Origin: CAYGVX01 sp964544285
GTDB lineage: Archaea; Thermoproteota; Bathyarchaeia; Bathyarchaeales; SOJC01
Direction of reading: 5' to 3'
DNA: 64,000 nt
Assembly: GCA_964544285.1 (NCBI GenBank)
Contig: CAZJAQ010000002.1
Location: forward strand, 18,608-82,607
The translations under genes and the position numbers were made by a program. The notes under the pieces were generated by a model. The model saw only the letters and a program-made list of their open reading frames with translations. It made no database searches and had not been told where the DNA came from. Shown here piece by piece: positions 43,263 through 52,859 of this stretch. Numbering within the stretch: the stretch's first letter is position 1; every line of letters begins with the position of its first letter.

Positions 43263-44078
43263 ATGACTATCTTCACCAAAAGACGCCTCGCGACCACCCT
43301 CCTCTTCATCACACTCGCAGTCTTAATAGAAATCCTCATCATCTATGCAACTCCCACAGCGGCATCAGACTCCACAGCCATCACTGTCCCACTTATCAAC
43401 ATAACTATTAGTCCCCTCTATCACCTCCTTCCCGCCGCAGTCGTCATTACCCTCACCGCGAGTTTCACCCACCTCGCCACTAAGCTCCCTATCCTAAAAC
43501 CTCAAACTATCAAGAGACCGGCTCCACCTACAAGACGCCCAAAACCATCACGCCTAAAACCCCTGCGAGACCTCTACCGAAAACTGGGACGAACCACGCA
43601 AAGAATCAAGGACAGAATACTCAAAACACCACTCGTCGCTCGCATCCAACAACAAATATCCCCCGCTAAAAACACTCTAAAAAATGCCGCAATCGTCTCT
43701 GTCATTTTCATCGCCGTAACTCTCCTCGTCACCTTCACTGCCTACCCGAAACTCCTCCCAACAGCCACTGCCAACTTCTACCGGTGGAACGCTTTCTTCC
43801 TCGGCTTCGTCACCGCAACTATCCAAGCCGCCCAAACCATCGCAAACACCATCACCCCTATAGGCGCCGTCGCCGCAGCCATCCATGATGCCCTAATCGC
43901 AGCCGCCCCTTCTTTCCGCAACACCCTCCAAGCCACAGCAACCGCTCTAACGAGCGGCCTTGTTGCCCTTAACCCAACCGAAAAATACCTCGTTATCCAG
44001 AACGCAGCAGCGTGGACAGCCGCCATCGCAACACTCCTCTACAGCCAATACGCCAAAACCCGCCGCCCCAGACGGTAA
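43263..44078 (+). CDS. Multi-pass membrane protein of unknown function
   Basis: A 271-residue protein with hydrophobic segments at about 8-30, 45-70, 139-160, 172-190 and 195-225, and a long basic cytoplasmic-type loop (about 78-135) rich in Pro, Lys and Arg. No family is recognised. Codons on this strand are strongly C-ending and G-poor compared with genes after 45 kb, as in the adjacent endonuclease-like gene. It directly follows copy B of the 40-base repeat. Confidence 0.65.
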   Translation: MTIFTKRRLATTLLFITLAVLIEILIIYATPTAASDSTAITVPLINITISPLYHLLPAAVVITLTASFTHLATKLPILKPQTIKRPAPPTRRPKPSRLKPLRDLYRKLGRTTQRIKDRILKTPLVARIQQQISPAKNTLKNAAIVSVIFIAVTLLVTFTAYPKLLPTATANFYRWNAFFLGFVTATIQAAQTIANTITPIGAVAAAIHDALIAAAPSFRNTLQATATALTSGLVALNPTEKYLVIQNAAAWTAAIATLLYSQYAKTRRPRR

Positions 44079-44084
44079 ATTAAC

Positions 44085-44963
44085 ATGCCCGACAGGCCTA
44101 GATTCGGACCTGCAGGAATCCCACCACGTTTTAAGGAACAGAAAGCACCCACCAGCCAACTCCCCCAATTCCTGAAGCAGGAAGGTTTAGACGCCCTCGA
44201 ATACGAAGCCGTCCGATGGGGACAAAAACCCCAGATAAGCCAAGAAGAAGCCGGGAAGCTTGGCGTGAACGCCGAGAAAAACGACGTTTGGCTCACGATG
44301 CACGGGTCATATTACATAAACCTTCTCAGTGACCAAGAAATCATAGAAGCAAGCAAAAGACGCCTCATCGCCTGCGCTACCGCTGCCCGCTGGATGAAAG
44401 CCCACACGATAACCTTCCACTTGGGGTACTACAGCCAAAAACAATCCCACAGAAAAGACTTACAAACCTGCGTAAAGGCTCTTGAGGAAGTCATAGAAAC
44501 CATGCGGTCCATGGGCATCAAAGCTAACCTCGGACCCGAAACCTCGGGCAAACTCTCCCAACTTGGAACCCTCGACGAAATCCTCACAATCTGCGAGTCC
44601 ATAGAACAAACCCAGCCCGTCGTCGACTGGGCACACCTCCACGCAATACAAAGAGGCAGCCTCCGGACCGCCCACGACTTCCAACAAGTCATAGAAAAAA
44701 TAGAAAAACGTCTTGGAACCAAAGTAGCCCAAAACCTCCACTGCCACTTCTCCTACGTAGAATATACTTTCAGAGGCGAAAGACGCCACCACTCGCTAGA
44801 TACTCCGGGCTACGGACCGAAATTCGAGGCGCTCGCAGAGGTTATAGCAAAACTAGAATTGAAACCAGCTATAATAAGCGAGACTCCACTCCTCGACGAA
44901 GACGCCAAAAAGATGCGCGACATCTACTACCAAAAACTGAAGAGTCTTCAGCTTCTACGATAA
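44085..44963 (+). CDS. nfo: Endonuclease IV-like TIM-barrel enzyme
   Basis: A 292-residue AP-endonuclease-2-family TIM barrel. Landmarks include LTMHGSYYINL, TFHLGYYSQKQS, LGPETSGK, VDWAHLHAI and CHFSYVEYT, with His/Glu/Asp metal ligands placed as in DNA repair endonuclease IV. It is a little diverged, so repair activity is likely but not certain. It begins six bases after the membrane protein stop on the same strand. Confidence 0.85.
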   Translation: MPDRPRFGPAGIPPRFKEQKAPTSQLPQFLKQEGLDALEYEAVRWGQKPQISQEEAGKLGVNAEKNDVWLTMHGSYYINLLSDQEIIEASKRRLIACATAARWMKAHTITFHLGYYSQKQSHRKDLQTCVKALEEVIETMRSMGIKANLGPETSGKLSQLGTLDEILTICESIEQTQPVVDWAHLHAIQRGSLRTAHDFQQVIEKIEKRLGTKVAQNLHCHFSYVEYTFRGERRHHSLDTPGYGPKFEALAEVIAKLELKPAIISETPLLDEDAKKMRDIYYQKLKSLQLLR

Positions 44964-44990
44964 GTTTTTCTGCAAAAGTCTCCTCTTGCA

Positions 44991-46253
44991 ATGGAGTGGT
45001 GTGCTCGATTGGCAAGGCTGAAGGGTTTTCAAGAACTCACACCCGTCAACGAAGCCTTAGAAAAATTCTTCAAGGTGCTTCAGCCCAAAAGGCTAGACTC
45101 TGAACTTATTCCCATGAATGAAGCGTTTGAGCGAGTAACCGCCTCAAACGTTATTGCGCCAAAAAGCTTGCCCTCGTTTGACCGTTCAACAGTAGACGGA
45201 TACGCCCTAATAGCCAAAGACACCCTTGAAGCCTCACAATTTAAGCCAAAAACTCTACGCCTCGTCGAGAAGGAACCCGTAGCAGGAGGACAAGCGAAGG
45301 AAATATGGACGGGGAACCCTCTTCCAAAAGGCGCAGACGCGGTCGTGATGCTGGAGCACACAAGAAAGGCAGAGGGCAAGGTTGGAGTCATCACTTCTCT
45401 GGTGCCGGGTGCGAATGTTTCTAAAGGGGGCGAAGACGTGAAGAGAGGCGAAATCGTAGTGGGGGCAGGAGTGAGGTTGAAGCCGCATCATTTAGGCTTG
45501 TTGGCTGCGCTGGGGATTAAGGAGGTTGAAGTCGTGAAGAAGCCGAAAGTTGCATTGTTGGCAACGGGCAACGAGCTGGTCGCGCTTGGTGAGAAGGTCA
45601 AGCCCCATCAGATTGTTGAGGTTAACAGCGTAATCCTCTCAGGCATGTGCGTCGAACTGGGGGCTGAGGCTTTTAGTCTGGGCATAGCAAGGGATGACGA
45701 AACAGAAATCAGAGGGAAAATCCTTGAGGGCTCAGCGAAGGCAGACGTGTCAATCACAACTGGTGGAACGAGCGTCGGTGCCTTCGACTTGGTGCCGAAA
45801 GCGATTGAACAGATAGAGCGTCACGGTGTCGTCATTCATGGAGTAGCTATGCGCCCAGGCATGCCCACCGCGCTTGCCGTTGTGCGTCGGAAGCCTGTGT
45901 TGGTCTTGTCGGGAAACCCTGTGGCTGCAGCAGTGGGGTTTGAAGTATTCGCTCGCCCCCTTCTTCAAAAGCTGCTCGGTGTGAGGGACGAAGGGAGGTT
46001 GAAGTTGAAGGCAAGGTTGACTCGAAGAGTTGCAGGAGTTCTAGGACACCGTGTCTTTCTAAGAGTGAAGGTTGTGGAACGGAATGGTGAGTTTTTCGCC
46101 GAGCCTATCCGTGTAAGAGGTTCAGGTATCATTTCAACGATGACGAAAGCAAACGGTTACGTTGTAATTCCAGAAGATAGGGAAGGTCTGAGAGAAGACG
46201 AACTCGTTATTGTCCAGCTTTTTGACTCAGTGAGGGAAGAACGGAATGTTTAG
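44991..46253 (+). CDS. moeA: Molybdopterin molybdotransferase MoeA, first copy
   Basis: A 420-residue MoeA that inserts molybdate (or tungstate) into adenylylated molybdopterin. Landmarks: FDRSTVDGYALIAKD, GADAVVMLEHT, TGNELVALGEKV, TTGGTSVGAFDLV and VLSGNPVAAAVGF. The first 15 residues precede the family core, so an internal start is possible. It overlaps the second moeA by eight bases. Confidence 0.93.
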   Translation: MEWCARLARLKGFQELTPVNEALEKFFKVLQPKRLDSELIPMNEAFERVTASNVIAPKSLPSFDRSTVDGYALIAKDTLEASQFKPKTLRLVEKEPVAGGQAKEIWTGNPLPKGADAVVMLEHTRKAEGKVGVITSLVPGANVSKGGEDVKRGEIVVGAGVRLKPHHLGLLAALGIKEVEVVKKPKVALLATGNELVALGEKVKPHQIVEVNSVILSGMCVELGAEAFSLGIARDDETEIRGKILEGSAKADVSITTGGTSVGAFDLVPKAIEQIERHGVVIHGVAMRPGMPTALAVVRRKPVLVLSGNPVAAAVGFEVFARPLLQKLLGVRDEGRLKLKARLTRRVAGVLGHRVFLRVKVVERNGEFFAEPIRVRGSGIISTMTKANGYVVIPEDREGLREDELVIVQLFDSVREERNV

Positions 46254-47490
46254 GCGATTACTCAGCTTAGACGAAGCGAAGAAGAGAATTGCACAAACTT
46301 TTTCCCCGAAACCCCTCGGAACCGAAGAAGTTCCTTTGCTGAAAGCTGTCGGACGTGTGTTAGCCCAAGATGTGGTTTCGCCGATTAACGTTCCACCGTT
46401 TACTCGTTCAACCGTTGACGGGTACGCAGTCAAAGCTGAAAGCACGTTCGGCGCCGAGGAAGACAACCCAGCAGTTTTAAAACTAAAAGGCCACGTGGAC
46501 GTGGGCAAAATTTCCAGTTTGGTTGTGGAAAAAGATGACGCTGTTGGGATTGTGACGGGTGCGCCGCTGCCCGAGGGGGCTGATGCCGCCGTCATGTTGG
46601 AAAACACGACGGAAAAGGATGGAAAAATATTGGTCTACAGGGCGGTGGTGAAGGGCGAGAACGTGATGGCGATGGGCTCGGATATTCACAAAAATGAGAC
46701 CGTGCTAAAGCGTGGCAACTCTCTCTCTTCTCGCGAGCTGGGAGTTTTAGCTGCCCTAGGGTTTACGCAGGTAAAGGTATTCAGGCAGCCTAAAGTTGCC
46801 ATAGTTTCTACGGGAGCGGAAATAGCAGAACTCGGGAAACCTTTGCCTTCGGGAAAAATCTACGACATAAACACCTACACCTTAGCCGCTGCCGTCTATG
46901 AAAGTGGTGGGCAACCTGTTAGTTTTGGGGTTGTTCAAGATGAAAACGTGGAATTACTTAAGGCGACGCTGAAGAAAGCAATCAGCGCAGCAGACGTCGT
47001 CATAACTTCGGGCGGGGTCTCGGTGGGACCGAAAGATGTTGTTCCGAAGATTATAAATGAGTTGGGGAAGCCTGGGCTGATAGTTCACGGCATGGCTGTT
47101 AAGCCTGGAAAACCAGTTGCAGTCGCAGTCGTCGGTGACAAACCCGTTTTTGCGCTTCCAGGCCATCCTACTTCCTCGCTTCTGATGTTCCACTTATTCG
47201 TTCGCCCCATGCTTTTCAAGATGACTGGAAAGAAGGAGAAACCCTACGTCACTGTGAAGGCTTTTGCTGCCGAAAAGCTGTTTTCTGCACGGGGACGCCG
47301 AACTTTCATAACTGTTACTCTTTCTCGAGACGAGAAAAATAGATGGCTGGCTTCTCCAGTTCCGACGGGAGAGTCGGGCGCCATAACTACGTTGGCAAAG
47401 GCAGACGGCTACGTGGAGTTGGGTGAAACGCAGCAATTTGTAGAGGCGGGAGAAGAAGTCACGGTTTTCCTGTTCAAACCCTTAGATTAG
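46246..47490 (+). CDS. moeA: Molybdopterin molybdotransferase MoeA, second copy
   Basis: A 414-residue paralogue of the gene just before it. The same landmarks are present with differences: FTRSTVDGYAVKAE, GADAAVMLENT, STGAEIAELG, TSGGVSVGPKDVV and ALPGHPTSSLLMF. The glycine-proline in place of SGNP marks a distinct subgroup. Tandem MoeA pairs occur in several archaea and may serve molybdenum and tungsten separately; that split is inference. Confidence 0.93.
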   Translation: MFRRLLSLDEAKKRIAQTFSPKPLGTEEVPLLKAVGRVLAQDVVSPINVPPFTRSTVDGYAVKAESTFGAEEDNPAVLKLKGHVDVGKISSLVVEKDDAVGIVTGAPLPEGADAAVMLENTTEKDGKILVYRAVVKGENVMAMGSDIHKNETVLKRGNSLSSRELGVLAALGFTQVKVFRQPKVAIVSTGAEIAELGKPLPSGKIYDINTYTLAAAVYESGGQPVSFGVVQDENVELLKATLKKAISAADVVITSGGVSVGPKDVVPKIINELGKPGLIVHGMAVKPGKPVAVAVVGDKPVFALPGHPTSSLLMFHLFVRPMLFKMTGKKEKPYVTVKAFAAEKLFSARGRRTFITVTLSRDEKNRWLASPVPTGESGAITTLAKADGYVELGETQQFVEAGEEVTVFLFKPLD

Positions 47491-47495
47491 CGAGA

Positions 47496-47915
47496 CTACC
47501 TTAGGTTCTTCCTTCTAGCAACAACGTATATCGTTGCAACCAAAGTGAGTATCAAGTATGCTATCAATGCGATGACGGCGAATAAGCTGCCTACGTCTAA
47601 AATAGTTGCGTAGCTTGCCCAGAAGGCATTGAGTAAAAAAGCGTCGTAGGTCGTGGCGATGAAGAACAGGGCGACCACAACCCAGAGGGACCAGCGTTGC
47701 ACGCGGTACAGTCCATAGGCGGCAATCAAGCTTAAGACGGCAACTAAAGCGACGTGGAAGAGGCTGAAACCGTATATTCCCAAGATTACGAAGTTTGCGA
47801 CACCTGCTACTAAGTAGAAGAGGGCGAAGAAGAACATGCCCTTGTACTCTATTCCCAGTTTTGACCGTAATCCCATCGTAGAGCCTCTTTTTAGACTATG
47901 GCTATACACAGTCAA
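47496..47915 (-). CDS. Four-helix membrane protein
   Basis: A 139-residue protein with about four membrane segments after residue 28. The start may be the internal methionine MGLRSKLGIEYKG, since the first residues are atypical. No family is recognised. It is convergent with moeA, five bases away. Confidence 0.7.
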   Translation of the reverse strand: MTVYSHSLKRGSTMGLRSKLGIEYKGMFFFALFYLVAGVANFVILGIYGFSLFHVALVAVLSLIAAYGLYRVQRWSLWVVVALFFIATTYDAFLLNAFWASYATILDVGSLFAVIALIAYLILTLVATIYVVARRKNLR

Positions 47916-48037
47916 TTAATAAAACTATTTCTCTCCATGCAAAACCGTTCAAAGCTTCTGCAGCTAACTAAACCTTCTAGTTGCTAACGCTTAAACCATT
48001 CTGATGCTCAATAGTTCAAAAAGGGTGTAGGCTGCGT

Positions 48038-48736
48038 TTGATTCCTCTTCGTGACGAAAACCGTCCTCAAAAAAGTCCTCACATCACGCGCCTCCTTATA
48101 ATTGTCAACGTAATAGTCTTCATTCCCATCCTATACTATCAAATCTTTCCCGAAAACGCTGCAGCTCTTCGGTTTGCAGAGTCACTTTACAACAACTTCA
48201 CCATGGTTCCAGCCGACATACTTCAAGGGAAAAACCTCCACACACTCTTCACTTCCATGTTCCTCCACGCCGACATTCTTCACATCGGTGGAAACATGCT
48301 TTTCCTATACATCTTCGGAGACAACGTAGAAGACGCTTTCGGTCACGTTCGCTACCTCATATTCTACATAGTCTGCGGCTTAGTAGCCGATTTCACGCAC
48401 ATTCTGAGCCTCACGACACCCTCAGAACTCTCAATCCCTACTTTGGGGGCTTCGGGAGCCATCTCCGGCGTGCTGGGTGCGTACATTATTATGTATCCGA
48501 GGGCGAGAGTATTGACTCTGCTGCTCTTCCGGTTCATCTATTTTGTTCGGATTCCCGCGGCTGTTTTCCTAGGCTTCTGGTTTCTGTTGCAACTGCTGTA
48601 TACGTCTCTTGGTATAGGTGGCGGCGTAGCCTATTGGGCGCACATAGGTGGCTTTGTTGCAGGGGCGATATTCGTTCTTTTGTTTAAACGTTTACATACT
48701 CTTTCGAAAAAAGGAAATTTGCAGCAAGCAGTTTAA
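48038..48736 (+). CDS. Rhomboid-family intramembrane serine protease
   Basis: A 232-residue rhomboid. The catalytic serine is in GASGAISGVLGAYI and the histidine in AHIGGFVAGAIF. Six membrane segments and HADILHIGGNMLFLYIFGDNVED (the WR-type loop region) match the family. The start is a TTG with MIPLRDENRP, typical of this group. Substrate unknown. Confidence 0.92.
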   Translation: MIPLRDENRPQKSPHITRLLIIVNVIVFIPILYYQIFPENAAALRFAESLYNNFTMVPADILQGKNLHTLFTSMFLHADILHIGGNMLFLYIFGDNVEDAFGHVRYLIFYIVCGLVADFTHILSLTTPSELSIPTLGASGAISGVLGAYIIMYPRARVLTLLLFRFIYFVRIPAAVFLGFWFLLQLLYTSLGIGGGVAYWAHIGGFVAGAIFVLLFKRLHTLSKKGNLQQAV

Positions 48737-48856
48737 CTCTAAAGCCTACTCGACGCTTCACTCAAGGTCTTGAAAATTCGTGAACCCACACGTTTGGTCA
48801 TCGCAAAAAGCTTTAACTGTCAAAATGGCATATCATAGAAACCTTGGGGAGGAAAC

Positions 48857-50656
48857 ATGCCGATCTCAATATCAGATTTGTTCAAGATTCCCGTCATATA
48901 TGACCTCGATCTTTCATCCGACGGAAGCGTAGTCCTCTACTCTTCAAACCTTACAGGTATCCCTCATCTCTACCTCTTGAACACAAAACCAGGATCTAAA
49001 CCTAGACAGATTACGAGCGGAAACGACCCCGTTATGTTTGGGTTCCTGTCACCCAACGGAGACCGCGTCGTCTATCTTCAAGACAAAGACGGAAACGAGC
49101 TGCACCATCTGTTTATAATGTCCACGAAAGAGGGGCACGCCGAGAAAATCACCAAGAAACCCTATAGGACATGGGGGTGCGGGTGGCATCCTAACGGGAA
49201 AGAAGTCGCGCGCAGTTACGCAGCCAAAGAAGCATGTGGAATAGAGATTTGCGACTTGAAAACTGGCGAAAACTTTGTGTTGAAAGAACAAGCAGCACCG
49301 CTCTTTGGTTCCCGATATTCTCACGACGGCAAATGGGTTGCCTCAACCGAAATGGGCGGCGGCAAAGACTCAAAGAACCAACAAATCACAATTGTTAATC
49401 GAAAGAACCCATCAGACGTAATCAACTACAGCTTCAGAGACGGCTCTAAAGAGATGCTTCCTTCATGGTCGCCTGACGATAAGAAATTAGCATTGATAAG
49501 TGATGTGAAGGGCAGGAATCAGGTTGTTATCCAAGAGTTCCAGGGCACAGAACGCTTCTTCTTGAGCTTGGAAGAAGGCGAGGAAGCAGTTGATATCCAA
49601 GAACCGGGTTGGGCTCCTTCAGGTAACAAGGTCTATTACATCGCGAGCAAGCACAGCCGAAGCAAACTCTACGGACATCCCTTCGACGGAGAGAAAACCG
49701 TCCTTCCCTTTCCAGATGGTACGATAATGTTTTTCAAAGTCAGCAAGGATGGAAAAACAATGGTGGGGCACCACTCTTCTATGGGGTCGCCCCATGGCAT
49801 CTACATCTACAAAGCCGAATCGGGCATCACGACCCCTCTACTTTCAAGAGAACATAAGGTGAACTTGGATGAGCTCGCCAAGCCTAGGTCTGTGTGGTAC
49901 AAGTCCTTCGACGGGTTGAAAATCCACGCATGGTACTTACCAGCGGGTGCGGGAAAACCTCCACACCCAGCTGTTGTTTGGCCTCATGGAGGACCTTGGT
50001 GGCAAGTTTTCGATACATGGTCGCCATACCTGCAGTCGATTTCTCAGAGTGGTTTCGCTGTTTTGGCTCCCAACTTTAGAGGGTCAACTGGGTATGGTGC
50101 AGAGTTCCGAAACATGGACCTATCTGATGCAGGTGGTGGAGACTTAGAAGACGTCGTGGTTGGCGCTGAATGGCTGGCAAAGCAACCTGAAGTCGACAAG
50201 TCTAAGATTGCGATAATGGGCGGCTCCTACGGAGGCTTCATGACTTTAATAGCCCTAACGAAGAAACCTGAGGTTTTTGCCGCTGGAGTTGCCTTTGTAC
50301 CTGTCACTGACTGGTTGGAAATGTATGGGTTGTCTGACGCTGCATTCCGTAAGGTTATAGAAGAGCTCTTCGAGGGGTCGCCCGAGAAAAGGGAAAAATT
50401 CTACCGTAATAGTTCGCCAGTCACTTACGTTTCCAAAATCAAGGCGCCTGTTTTGATAAGTTGTGGTCGCAACGACTCTCGGTGTCCCTTCCAGCCGATA
50501 GAGAAGTTTGTGAAAAAACTTCAGGAGATGAAGCATCCCCACGAGTTCAGAGTGGAAGAGAAGGAAGGCCACGGGTTTGCCAGAGTAGATGCCAGCATAC
50601 GAGAAGTAACAACTGCAATAGAGTACCTCAAGAAAACGCTCATACGAAAGCACTAA
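48857..50656 (+). CDS. S9-family prolyl oligopeptidase-like serine peptidase
   Basis: A 599-residue enzyme: N-terminal beta-propeller (about 1-330) and an alpha/beta-hydrolase domain. The catalytic serine is in GGSYGGFM (Ser457), with Asp540 in CGRNDSRCP and His572 in GHGFA. No signal peptide, so cytoplasmic. GGGGAGG precedes the ATG at 48857. Substrates are probably short peptides. Confidence 0.95.
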   Translation: MPISISDLFKIPVIYDLDLSSDGSVVLYSSNLTGIPHLYLLNTKPGSKPRQITSGNDPVMFGFLSPNGDRVVYLQDKDGNELHHLFIMSTKEGHAEKITKKPYRTWGCGWHPNGKEVARSYAAKEACGIEICDLKTGENFVLKEQAAPLFGSRYSHDGKWVASTEMGGGKDSKNQQITIVNRKNPSDVINYSFRDGSKEMLPSWSPDDKKLALISDVKGRNQVVIQEFQGTERFFLSLEEGEEAVDIQEPGWAPSGNKVYYIASKHSRSKLYGHPFDGEKTVLPFPDGTIMFFKVSKDGKTMVGHHSSMGSPHGIYIYKAESGITTPLLSREHKVNLDELAKPRSVWYKSFDGLKIHAWYLPAGAGKPPHPAVVWPHGGPWWQVFDTWSPYLQSISQSGFAVLAPNFRGSTGYGAEFRNMDLSDAGGGDLEDVVVGAEWLAKQPEVDKSKIAIMGGSYGGFMTLIALTKKPEVFAAGVAFVPVTDWLEMYGLSDAAFRKVIEELFEGSPEKREKFYRNSSPVTYVSKIKAPVLISCGRNDSRCPFQPIEKFVKKLQEMKHPHEFRVEEKEGHGFARVDASIREVTTAIEYLKKTLIRKH

Positions 50657-50682
50657 ATCGGGAACTGCGCGTGTTGTATGGG

Positions 50683-51777
50683 CTATGCTGGTTTTCGGTC
50701 GGATAGCTTGAAGAGGAAAAACCCTAACAACGTCAAGCCAACAGCCGCATACATCGTTGCTCGGTATCCAAACAATCCCGAGAGGCTTCCGCCCACGAGA
50801 GCGCCGAAGACCATAGAAAGACTCGTCAACGACCCCAATATCCCGCCAGAAGTCGATTTCTCGACGTTGTGTTTCATAAGATGGACTAAGGAACCCACGT
50901 AGAGGCACGACCAAGAGGCGCCGAGCACGATTTGCGCGGGAATCAAATGAAGGAAGCTTTGAGCAAGGCTTATCGAGAGAAAAGTGACGACTGAGAGAAC
51001 CAATCCAACGTTTAACAATGCTCTTCCCTCAAAACGATCTATGAACTGCATAACGACAAATTGCGTCGCAGTATTAATGGTGTAGATGGCGCCGATCCAG
51101 AATTTATCGCCACCGAGACTAGCGATGTACAAGGGGTAGATGATCCATATGCAGTTGGCGCCCGAATGGCGCAGGAAGAAAGGAAGGTAAACATGCAGGT
51201 TCTTCTTGAGCAAGGCGGCAGGAAAGAAGGGAACTTTAAGCTTCGCCCTTCCGATGTCGGGGAATGTTAGGGAGAGAAGAAAAGCCAGAAAAATGCATGC
51301 TGAGGAGAAGATGAACACGCCCCAGTAGATGGCTATTAAGCCAGCCACGAGGGTTCCGATAGCCAACCCTAAGGCGCCGAACCCAGTGAACCTTCCCAGC
51401 GAGCGTTTGGACTCGTAGACATAGGCTGTTAAGGCTGGAGGGAACATTCCCAGCGAGAAACCCACTAAGCCACGAGCGAAGGCAAGGAGCAGCGGAGAAG
51501 ACAAGAGGGGAGCAACAAAATATGGGTCAGTCAAGGCTTGTAGAAAGACTGTGATGGTGGAGAGCAAGAGACCGAGGCGGATTATTGACTTTCGGTCGTA
51601 GATGTCTGCTGCGCGTCCGAAGATGTAGGACGAGGTGAATACTGCCAAGCCGTAGACTGCCCCGATTACGCCTATTTCGCTGTCGGTGGCTCCAAGGTCC
51701 TTAGCGAGGTTCGGGATAAAAAGCAGCGAGGCAAATACTGCTACGTTTGACAGCATCTGGATGAGGTTAGGTTTCAT
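50683..51777 (-). CDS. Major facilitator superfamily transporter
   Basis: About 364 residues and 12 membrane segments. An open frame extends to 51930, but the added N-terminal 51 residues are not membrane-like or family-like; the ATG at 51777 gives MKPNLIQMLSNVAVF, a normal MFS start. The loop FGRAADIYDRKSI matches motif A of MFS. Substrate unknown. It is divergent from agmatinase. Confidence 0.85.
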   Translation of the reverse strand: MKPNLIQMLSNVAVFASLLFIPNLAKDLGATDSEIGVIGAVYGLAVFTSSYIFGRAADIYDRKSIIRLGLLLSTITVFLQALTDPYFVAPLLSSPLLLAFARGLVGFSLGMFPPALTAYVYESKRSLGRFTGFGALGLAIGTLVAGLIAIYWGVFIFSSACIFLAFLLSLTFPDIGRAKLKVPFFPAALLKKNLHVYLPFFLRHSGANCIWIIYPLYIASLGGDKFWIGAIYTINTATQFVVMQFIDRFEGRALLNVGLVLSVVTFLSISLAQSFLHLIPAQIVLGASWSCLYVGSLVHLMKHNVEKSTSGGILGSLTSLSMVFGALVGGSLSGLFGYRATMYAAVGLTLLGFFLFKLSDRKPA

Positions 51778-51950
51778 GAAGACTTCTCGCTTGCGTTCCA
51801 ATTTCTTTTTTGAGAGTATTGTGTTCACGGCGTTGATGATAAAAACCTTTGCGATGAGGAAGAGAAAGCATCGGGAAATTTCGCGAAGGCTCAATGAGCG
51901 AAACGCATAAACGCAAAAAACCTTATCCAAAATGAGAATACAAAGAATCT

Positions 51951-52859
51951 ATGAGGCACAAGGACATGAGTGACTTCGAACTTCACGTTTCACCTTCCAC
52001 AGTTTTCAGTGGATACCAAAAACCCTTCGAAAAAGCAGACTACGTCGTCGTCGGCGTACCCTTCGACATAACCAGCACCTACAGAACAGGAGCAAGGTTT
52101 GCCCCCCTAGCCATCAGAGAAGCATCACTGAACATCGAAACCTTCAGCTTCCGCTCAAGCCTCGACGTAGAAGAACTGCGAATCCACGACTTAGGCGACC
52201 TTCACATAAGCAACAACGTGGAAAAAACCCTGAAACGCCTCGAAGGAACCGCGAGAGACTTGCTGAAAGCCAAAAAAACGCCCACAATCATCGGCGGAGA
52301 ACACACCATAACCCTTGGCTCGATGCACGGAGTGGGCGGCAGAGATACGGCGGTAATAGATTTCGACGCTCACCTAGACCTCCGCAACAAATACATGGAT
52401 TTAACCACGAGCCACACAACTTTCATGAGAAGGCTCAACGAACGAGTAAAGCCCAAAAAAATCGTCGAGGTGGGCACGAGAGCCGTCTGCAAAGAAGAAT
52501 TAGCGTACGCAAAAGAGGCGGGAATACAATACTTCACGACGAAACGAATACGGGAAATCGGGATGGAAGCAACGGCTAAAGCCGTTAAGAAAAGTGTGGA
52601 TGACTGCAAGAGGACCTACGTGACGATAGACATGGACGTGCTCGACCCCGCTTTTGCACCAGCAGTGCAGAACCCAGAACCAGACGGACTGACAACCCAA
52701 AACCTTCTAGACTTGGTCTGCAGCCTTTGCGACGGTCGAACAGTAGGCTTAGACCTGGTAGAAGTGACACCGCCCTACGACAAAGGAGCCACGGCGATTC
52801 AAGCCGCAAGAATACTCTTCGAAGCCTTATGCCAGATTGAAAAAGCCCGAAAAGGCTAA
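51951..52859 (+). CDS. speB: Agmatinase/arginase-family ureohydrolase
   Basis: A 302-residue enzyme with GGEHTITLG, DFDAHLDLR and TIDMDVLDPAFAP, which supply the two-manganese site. Length fits archaeal agmatinase, which makes putrescine from agmatine. C-ending codon use is similar to tdh. It is convergent with the RsmB-like gene, overlapping by four bases. Confidence 0.93.
   Translation: MRHKDMSDFELHVSPSTVFSGYQKPFEKADYVVVGVPFDITSTYRTGARFAPLAIREASLNIETFSFRSSLDVEELRIHDLGDLHISNNVEKTLKRLEGTARDLLKAKKTPTIIGGEHTITLGSMHGVGGRDTAVIDFDAHLDLRNKYMDLTTSHTTFMRRLNERVKPKKIVEVGTRAVCKEELAYAKEAGIQYFTTKRIREIGMEATAKAVKKSVDDCKRTYVTIDMDVLDPAFAPAVQNPEPDGLTTQNLLDLVCSLCDGRTVGLDLVEVTPPYDKGATAIQAARILFEALCQIEKARKG

Noticed and set aside
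43677..44296. Minus-strand frames opposite the membrane protein and endonuclease genes
   Set aside because: They arise from the strong codon bias on the plus strand and show no domain.
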